9,189 nucleotides of DNA from DASSKO01 sp035690425 (GTDB taxonomy: Bacteria; Actinomycetota; Actinomycetes; Propionibacteriales; Nocardioidaceae). A program made the translations under genes and the position numbers. The stretch lies in NCBI GenBank assembly GCA_035690425.1, contig DASSKO010000179.1, forward strand, positions 1 through 9,189. The letters are read 5' to 3'. Positions 4,968-9,189 of the stretch are shown here, one piece after another. The notes beneath the pieces were generated by a model. The model made no database searches and was not told the DNA's origin. It saw only the letters and a list, made by a program, of their open reading frames with translations. Every line of letters begins with the position of its first letter. The first letter of the stretch is position 1.

Positions 4968-6197
4968 TCAGGCGGCTGGGCGTTCCTTGCCGACCACCGC
5001 GGGGGAGTCGGCGGCGATGCTCGCGAGCGTCGGCGCGGGAGCCGCGGCGGCGAGCGCGGGCAGCGGCGCGCGCAGCCGGGCCAGCCACTCCAGCCAGCGG
5101 GCGAACCGGTGCGCGGGTGCCTCCACCGCCAGGTAGAAGAGGTGCGCGGCCAGCAGCGAGGCTGGCAGCGCCACGACCAGCAGCGGAGCGCCTTGCCACC
5201 GGGGACCGAGCAGCAGCGCGAGCGACACGACGATCGGCTCGTGCACGAGGTAGAGGCTGAACGACCGCTTGCCGAGCCACTGCACAGCGGGGCGCTCGGC
5301 GCCGCGGCGTACGCCGGGAAGGCAGAGGAAGCAGACCACGACGAGCGCGGCGCCCAGGGCGGTGGCCGCGTCGAGCAGCCCGCCGGTGGCCCCGGTCGCG
5401 CCGCGTCCCGCCGGCGCCCACCAGCGGGCCAGCAGCAGCGCGAGCGCCGCTGCGGCGGCGGGCACGGCGGCTGACCGCCACCATCGCCGGGTGAGCTGGT
5501 GCAGCCGGTCGTGGTGCACCGCCAGGATCGCGCCGAGCCCGAAGATCGGCAGGTAGACCAGCGTCGGGTGCCCGGTCGCCGAGCCGACCGCCACCGTCGC
5601 CAGCAGGCCGGCCACGCCCGCCAGCGGCCGGACCCGCGGTGCGGCCCAGACATAGACGGGCAGCAGCAGCGAGAAGAACACCTCCCAGCGCAGTGACCAC
5701 AGTGGCCCGTTGAGCATGCCGGGTCCGTGGCGCAGGATCAGCCCGGCGTCGTCGGCCGCAGCCCGCGCGGTCAGCGGTACGTCGTGGGCGTTGAGCCACC
5801 AGCTGGCGCCGGCCGCCGTCGACCGCGGCACGAGCAGCGCCCACCCGGCCGCGAGCGCGACGGCGGCCAGCACCGGCAGGTACAGGCGGGCGAGCCGCTT
5901 GGGGAAGTAGCCGGTCCATGCCGCCGGCCCGGCGCCGGGGCGGAGGAACGGCAGGGTCAGCACGAAGCCGGAGAGCACGAAGAAGACGAGCACCGCCTCG
6001 CCGCCGGCCCACAGCAGGTGCAGCGGGCTGTAGACGAGCCAGCGCGCCGCACCGGTCAGCGGCTGGTGCGGGTCGAGGTAGGGCAGCGCGAGGGCCGGCG
6101 ACGTCAGCAGTGTGTGGTGTACGACGACGACGAGGGCGGCGATGCCGCGCAGCCCGTCGAGGGCGTGGAAGCGCCCGGGGGAGTCGCGCTGGTGCAC
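4968..6197 (-). CDS. OafA-like membrane O-acyltransferase (acyltransferase 3 family)
   Basis: This 409-residue integral membrane protein belongs to the acyltransferase 3 family, which transfers acetyl or other acyl groups to extracytoplasmic carbohydrates such as O-antigen, capsule, peptidoglycan or antibiotic sugars. Visible family motifs are ALDGLRGIAALVVVVHH (residues 11-28, with the catalytic-type His), FFVLSGFVLT (72-81), KRLARLYLP (100-108), GPLWSLRWEVFFSLLLP (164-180) and GKRSFSLYLVHEPIV (309-323). About ten hydrophobic segments are spread along the chain, and the C-terminus is Ala/Pro-rich. The GTG at 6197 is the best start, as it gives the usual short lead before LDGLRG, but no Shine-Dalgarno is visible. 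The gene is extremely GC-rich, more so than the Ig-like genes. It is bordered on both sides by PIN-toxin scraps and lies near a sugar-transferase scrap, so its substrate is probably a surface glycan. Confidence 0.88.
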   Translation of the reverse strand: MHQRDSPGRFHALDGLRGIAALVVVVHHTLLTSPALALPYLDPHQPLTGAARWLVYSPLHLLWAGGEAVLVFFVLSGFVLTLPFLRPGAGPAAWTGYFPKRLARLYLPVLAAVALAAGWALLVPRSTAAGASWWLNAHDVPLTARAAADDAGLILRHGPGMLNGPLWSLRWEVFFSLLLPVYVWAAPRVRPLAGVAGLLATVAVGSATGHPTLVYLPIFGLGAILAVHHDRLHQLTRRWWRSAAVPAAAAALALLLARWWAPAGRGATGATGGLLDAATALGAALVVVCFLCLPGVRRGAERPAVQWLGKRSFSLYLVHEPIVVSLALLLGPRWQGAPLLVVALPASLLAAHLFYLAVEAPAHRFARWLEWLARLRAPLPALAAAAPAPTLASIAADSPAVVGKERPAA

Positions 6198-6239
6198 CGG
6201 GCCGACGCTACGGCGTACGGCGGGACGCGTCGCCCCCGG

Positions 6240-6377
6240 TTCCGGCGCGAGACCGTGCGCGGCTGGGATGCGATGTACGTCGTCCTCGCCGAGGCCATTG
6301 ATGAGGTCCTGCTCACCACCGACCAGCGTCTTGCCACCGCTACCGACCCGACCTGTCGGGTCAAGGTCCTCGGTTAG
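6240..6377 (+). pseudogene. C-terminal remnant of a second PIN-domain (VapC-like) toxin
   Basis: The + strand frame ending with TAG at 6375 encodes FRRETVRGWDAMYVVLAEAI and then DEVLLTTDQRLATATDPTCRVKVLG. The DA(M/L)YV.LAEA......LLTTDQRLA pattern is the conserved C-terminal half of VapC-type PIN ribonucleases, including the Asp after DA and the Asp in TTD. About 45 residues remain of about 130; the N-terminal half is replaced by the divergently oriented acyltransferase gene starting at 6197. It differs in sequence and strand from the PIN scrap at 4871-4966, so the two are not halves of one gene. GTG 6255 or ATG 6273 could start translation, but neither would give a folded enzyme. Confidence 0.65.
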
Positions 6378-6401
6378 CGGCGCTCCGGGCGCTCGCTAAC
6401 C
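6372..6401. terminator. Bidirectional terminator-like hairpin
   Basis: GGTTAGCG (6372-6379) pairs with CGCTAACC (6394-6401), and the stem continues with GCGC/GCGC (6380-6383 with 6389-6392), interrupted by one bulged T, closing on a TCCGG loop. It sits between two convergent genes, the + strand PIN remnant and the - strand sedolisin, and includes the stop codons of both (TAG at 6375 and the complement at 6396-6398). No T-run follows on either side. Confidence 0.6.
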
Positions 6402-8135
6402 CGTGAGCGTGCAGGCCAGCGTCTTGTTCCGGGCGGGCCCGCTCCAGGTGCAGGTCTCGGTCGTGCTCGCCGTGGAGCCGTCTCCGGCGGTCAGGGTGAC
6501 CGTGTCGGTGGTCGGGGAGCTGTACCTCGTTGTGGCGGAACCATCGGAGTTCGTCGTCAAGACGTTGGCTGTGTCGCTCCATGTCAGCGGCGATGTGCCG
6601 GTGCCGGTGAACGAGCACTGCGCTCCGGTGCAGGACGCGCTGGCGATCGCCGCCGACCCGCCTGTCGTGGGACCGGTCACCGTCACCTGCTGCGAGGTGC
6701 TGTCGGTGGCGCCGCCGTTGTCCGTGACGGTCAGGCTGACGGTGTAGGTGCTACCGGCCGCATAGGTGTGGCTCGGGCTCTGCGTCGTTGAGGTGCTGCC
6801 GTCGCCGAAGTTCCAGCTCCAGCCGGTGACGGTCCCGTCGGAGTCGGAACTCGCGTCGGTGAAGTTGCACGTCAGACCGGAGCACGACTCGGTGAACGAG
6901 GCGACCGGCGGGACATTCGTCGGGCTGCTCCCGACGGCCCCGCCGAAGCCGCTGGCGCCGAAGGGTGTGCCCCACCCAGTCGGACCGTCGTAGCCGACCA
7001 CCGCATGGCAGAGGTAGCCGGAGCGGCAGCGACGCGTGTTGCTGCCGGAGGTGATGTCCGTCCATCCGCCCGTGTAGTCGTAGGGCGTCTGTGCTGCGGG
7101 GCTCGTCGGAGTGCCGGCCAGCGCCCACACTGCGGCGACGAAGGGTGCGGCGACGCTGGTGCCGCCGTAGACGTACCAGTTCGCGCCGCCGCTGCTGCCG
7201 TAGCTGTCGTAGACCGCGACCCCGGTGTTGGGGTCAGCGACCGCCGACACGTCGGCGACCGTCCGCCTGCTGCAGCCGGTGTCCGTCTGCCACGAGGGCT
7301 TGGTCTCGACCGCCGAGCAGCCGGATCCGGCGCCGCTCCACGCCGTCTCGGCCCAAGCTCCGTTGGACTGGGTCAGGCTGGTGCCGCCGACTGCGGTGAC
7401 TTTCGGCGAGGCGGCGGGGTACTGCACGCCGTAGCCGTTGTCGCCCGAGCTCACCGTGATCGGGACGCCAGTCGGGAAGTAGCTGTCGTAGGCGTTCTCG
7501 CCGGAGAACTCGTTGCCACCCCAGCTGTTGCTGACGAACGAGGCGTGGTTGGTCGCGTACTGCTCCGCGGTCATCAGGTCCGAGAAGTTGTTGCTCGCGG
7601 CCTCGACCAGCAGGATGTGGCAACTCGGGCACGCGGCCGAGACCATCTCGACGTCGAGGTCGATCTCGGCGCCCCAGTTGGTGTCGCCACTCGGGTAGCT
7701 CGTGCCGCCGTTCTGGTCGACCTTGGAGAAGCAGTCACTGCCACAGACGGGTAGCCCGAACTGATGCCGGTAGGCGGCGAGGTCCGCCTGCACGTTGGGG
7801 TTGTCGTAGGCGTCGACGATCGCCACCGTCGGGGACGCCGTCGAGCTGGGCAGCTGGTACGCCGACTGCAGGTCGGCCGGGCTGTAGCCGGACTGGTAGC
7901 TGGCGCTTGCTAACGGCGTCACGCCGTCGGTGTAGGTGACGACATGGGCGTCGCAACGGGCCGTGAAAGCGGCCGGGGGAGCGCACACCGGGCGCTCGCT
8001 GTGAGCCGGCAGCGGGCGCGGCGCGGCCGGCGTCGGCGGTGGCGCTGCGGACGCGACCTCGGTGCCGACACCGGCGAGCGCGCCGGCAGCCAGCAAGGCA
8101 GAAGCAGCGGCGACCAGACGGCGGGATGCGCGCAT
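6396..8135 (-). CDS. Secreted sedolisin-type (S53) peptidase with PKD and C-terminal Cys domains
   Basis: This 579-residue protein is an exported serine-carboxyl peptidase. A signal peptide (RASRR, hydrophobic core 7-28, probable cleavage after ASA, 28-30) precedes a short pro-region and the catalytic domain (about 100-400). The S53 residues are visible: Glu157 and Asp161 in AEIDLDVE, Asp232 in SSGDNGYG, and the nucleophile Ser327 in GGTSVAAPF. A calcium-site-like end follows (WTDITSGSN, GYDGPTGWGTP, about 358-391). The long activating pro-domain of classical sedolisins is reduced to about 70 residues. A PKD domain (408-487, WNFGDGS) and an Ig-like C-terminal domain (about 496-579) with C502/C507 and C562/C575 probably help binding to a polymer or the cell surface. 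ATG 8135 is chosen over in-frame starts further upstream because it gives the signal peptide and has a G-rich Shine-Dalgarno about 7 bases upstream. It is monocistronic by layout. Confidence 0.9.
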   Translation of the reverse strand: MRASRRLVAAASALLAAGALAGVGTEVASAAPPPTPAAPRPLPAHSERPVCAPPAAFTARCDAHVVTYTDGVTPLASASYQSGYSPADLQSAYQLPSSTASPTVAIVDAYDNPNVQADLAAYRHQFGLPVCGSDCFSKVDQNGGTSYPSGDTNWGAEIDLDVEMVSAACPSCHILLVEAASNNFSDLMTAEQYATNHASFVSNSWGGNEFSGENAYDSYFPTGVPITVSSGDNGYGVQYPAASPKVTAVGGTSLTQSNGAWAETAWSGAGSGCSAVETKPSWQTDTGCSRRTVADVSAVADPNTGVAVYDSYGSSGGANWYVYGGTSVAAPFVAAVWALAGTPTSPAAQTPYDYTGGWTDITSGSNTRRCRSGYLCHAVVGYDGPTGWGTPFGASGFGGAVGSSPTNVPPVASFTESCSGLTCNFTDASSDSDGTVTGWSWNFGDGSTSTTQSPSHTYAAGSTYTVSLTVTDNGGATDSTSQQVTVTGPTTGGSAAIASASCTGAQCSFTGTGTSPLTWSDTANVLTTNSDGSATTRYSSPTTDTVTLTAGDGSTASTTETCTWSGPARNKTLACTLTG

Positions 8136-8179
8136 GAGGATGCCCCCCCGGGGCGACGTGGGCAGTCGAACTCTCGTAG

Positions 8180-8193
8180 CGTGACACGTCACG
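8180..8193. promoter_or_regulatory. 14-bp dyad upstream of the sedolisin gene, possible operator
   Basis: CGTGACACGTCACG has perfect 6-base arms around an AC spacer. It is centred about 50 bases upstream of the sedolisin ATG, in the only intergenic space of its promoter region, where a dimeric regulator could act. No clear -35/-10 pair can be assigned, and the site is not matched to any named regulator. Confidence 0.4.
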
Positions 8194-8238
8194 GCGGCAT
8201 TCGTGCGTGAACTCGGCTTTGTGGTTAGTAGGCGCCAA

Positions 8239-8250
8239 CACGACGTCGTG
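8239..8250. promoter_or_regulatory. 12-bp perfect palindrome between permease and sedolisin genes
   Basis: CACGACGTCGTG is a perfect palindrome about 45 bases beyond the dyad at 8180-8193 and shares its ACGTC centre. It lies just downstream of the SLC13 permease stop (on the - strand) and upstream of the sedolisin. It may be a second operator half or a chance palindrome in GC-rich DNA; it is too short for a convincing terminator. Confidence 0.3.
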
Positions 8251-8271
8251 GACAAGTAGCCGCTTCTCTGG

Positions 8272-9189
8272 TCACCACAGCAGGGGGATCAACGTCCCGG
8301 CGATCGCGACCGTCGTCACGGTCAGGATCGACCCGAGCGGCAGGAAGTCGGCGAAGCGGTAGCCGCCGAGACCGGAAACGATCATGTTGGTCTGGTAGCC
8401 GATCGGCGTCAGGAACGAGCACGACGCCCCGATCGTGACCGCGATCGCGAACGCCCGCGGGTCGGTGTGCAGCGACGCCGCGACCGACAGCGCGACCGGG
8501 AACATGATGATCGCCGCCGCGTTGTTCGTCACTACCTGCGTCAGGATCACCGTGGCGATGAGCACGGCAAGCAGCGTCCAGCCGCGCCCGGAGGGTGCCA
8601 TGGAGACGAGGGCCGAGGCGATGTGCGACGCGAGCCCGCTGGCCGCGATCGCCGCGCCGATGCCGAAGCTGCCGGCGAGCACGATCAGCACGTCGAGGTC
8701 GATGGACCGCCGGGCCTCGGTCGGCGTCACCACCCCGAGCCCCACCACCGCCAAAGCGGCGATCAGTGCCGCCTCCAGCACCGACAGCACGCCGGTCGCC
8801 GCGGTCACCAGGAAGCCCACCAAGATCAGTCCCACGAGCCAGGACCGGGAACGCCGCGGGGGAGGTGCGGCCCCGTCCAGCGGCGCCACCAGCCCGAAGT
8901 CGCTGGCGTCGCGCCACCGCAGCAGGAAGTCGTCCCCCGCCAGCACGAGCAGCAGGTCACCCGTCCGCAGCCGGACCGTGCCGAGCTTGCCGCTGACCCG
9001 CTCGCCGGCCCGGTGGATCGCGACGACGGCGGCGTCGTACCGTCCGCGGAACTCCGCCTCTTGCAGCGTCTGCCCGACCAGCGGCGAGTTCGCGCCGACG
9101 ACGGCCTCGTAGAAGCGCCCCTGCGGCTCGAAGTGCCGCTCCTCTGCGGAGACCAGCCCCTCCATCCGCTGCAGGTCGACGACCCGCGC
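8272..9189 (-). CDS. SLC13-family anion permease with RCK_C domain, partial (N-terminus off window)
   Basis: The visible 305 residues are the C-terminal part of a divalent-anion/sodium symporter-like permease of the inner membrane, which moves substrates such as sulfate or di- and tricarboxylates. They start with an RCK_C (TrkA-C) regulatory domain in the cytoplasm (about residues 20-105 here: NSPLVGQTLQEAEFRGRYDA, VRLRTGDLLLVLAGDDFLL). Then come five or six membrane segments from SWLVGLILVGFLV onward. SLC13 signatures are visible: QVVTNNAAAIIMFPVALS and the late ASCSFLTPIGYQTNMIV loop. The frame is open at the right edge (ARVVDLQRM), so the start and the first membrane half lie beyond it. 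It reads toward the sedolisin gene with a 136-bp gap and probably belongs to a separate unit. The substrate cannot be told from sequence. Confidence 0.88.
   Translation of the reverse strand, partial: ARVVDLQRMEGLVSAEERHFEPQGRFYEAVVGANSPLVGQTLQEAEFRGRYDAAVVAIHRAGERVSGKLGTVRLRTGDLLLVLAGDDFLLRWRDASDFGLVAPLDGAAPPPRRSRSWLVGLILVGFLVTAATGVLSVLEAALIAALAVVGLGVVTPTEARRSIDLDVLIVLAGSFGIGAAIAASGLASHIASALVSMAPSGRGWTLLAVLIATVILTQVVTNNAAAIIMFPVALSVAASLHTDPRAFAIAVTIGASCSFLTPIGYQTNMIVSGLGGYRFADFLPLGSILTVTTVAIAGTLIPLLW

Noticed and set aside
4668..6012. Several long frames on both strands overlapping the acyltransferase gene
   Set aside because: They are Arg/Ala/Gly-rich shadow frames of a very GC-rich gene; only the 4968-6197 frame shows family motifs and membrane segments.
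4871..6377. The two PIN scraps as halves of one toxin gene split by the acyltransferase
   Set aside because: They are on opposite strands and both represent the C-terminal part, with different sequences, so they must come from two genes.
8136..8255. 40-codon N-terminal extension of the sedolisin
   Set aside because: It would place the signal peptide internally, and the ATG at 8135 has a G-rich ribosome binding site. The extra sequence includes the probable operator dyad.

Overview
The window comes from a high-GC Gram-positive bacterium, almost certainly an actinomycete. Codon third positions are strongly G/C, GTG starts are frequent, the exported proteins are Ala/Ser/Thr-rich, and the families present (IS1380 transposase, pro-domain-poor S53 peptidase with a PKD domain, SLC13 permease with an RCK_C domain) are common in Actinobacteria. 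I cannot place it to genus. It reads as an accessory, partly scarred region: one insertion sequence, one 5'-truncated gene and three gene remnants lie among five intact genes and one gene cut by the window edge.

Left part (1-2171): a small uncharacterised gene (169-549) is interrupted at its 3' end by a complete IS1380-family element (544-2171). The element has 13/14-matching terminal repeats and a perfect 5-bp target duplication (CTCAG). Its transposase looks intact, and a hairpin covers the transposase ribosome binding site.

Middle part (2172-4640, + strand): a compact run of four genes encodes exported, immunoglobulin/fibronectin-like proteins. The first three are diverged paralogues sharing a PG...NPN...VQ(L/V)T core and two conserved cysteines, one in mid-domain and one in a C-x-G motif near the C-terminus. 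The first has lost its 5' end and signal peptide at the IS junction. The second carries a striking 16-bp perfect inverted repeat around its start codon. The fourth is a two-domain FN3/Ig-like protein with a Cys-containing tail. They probably form one operon for a cell-surface or extracellular assembly. The spacing (58 bp; then an overlap or a 16-bp gap, depending on the start chosen; then 38 bp) supports co-transcription.

Right part (4641-9189, mostly - strand): a frameshifted C-terminal scrap of a polyprenyl-phosphate sugar transferase, a perfect 16-bp stem-loop, a 31-codon scrap of a PIN-domain toxin, an intact OafA-type membrane acyltransferase, and a second, + strand PIN-domain scrap. A bidirectional terminator-like hairpin follows, then a secreted sedolisin (S53) protease with PKD and C-terminal Cys domains. 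Last is the C-terminal part of an SLC13 anion permease running off the window. The acyltransferase and the sugar-transferase scrap suggest a decayed surface-polysaccharide locus. The two PIN scraps suggest repeated turnover of toxin-antitoxin genes at the acyltransferase borders. No tRNA, rRNA or CRISPR array was seen.
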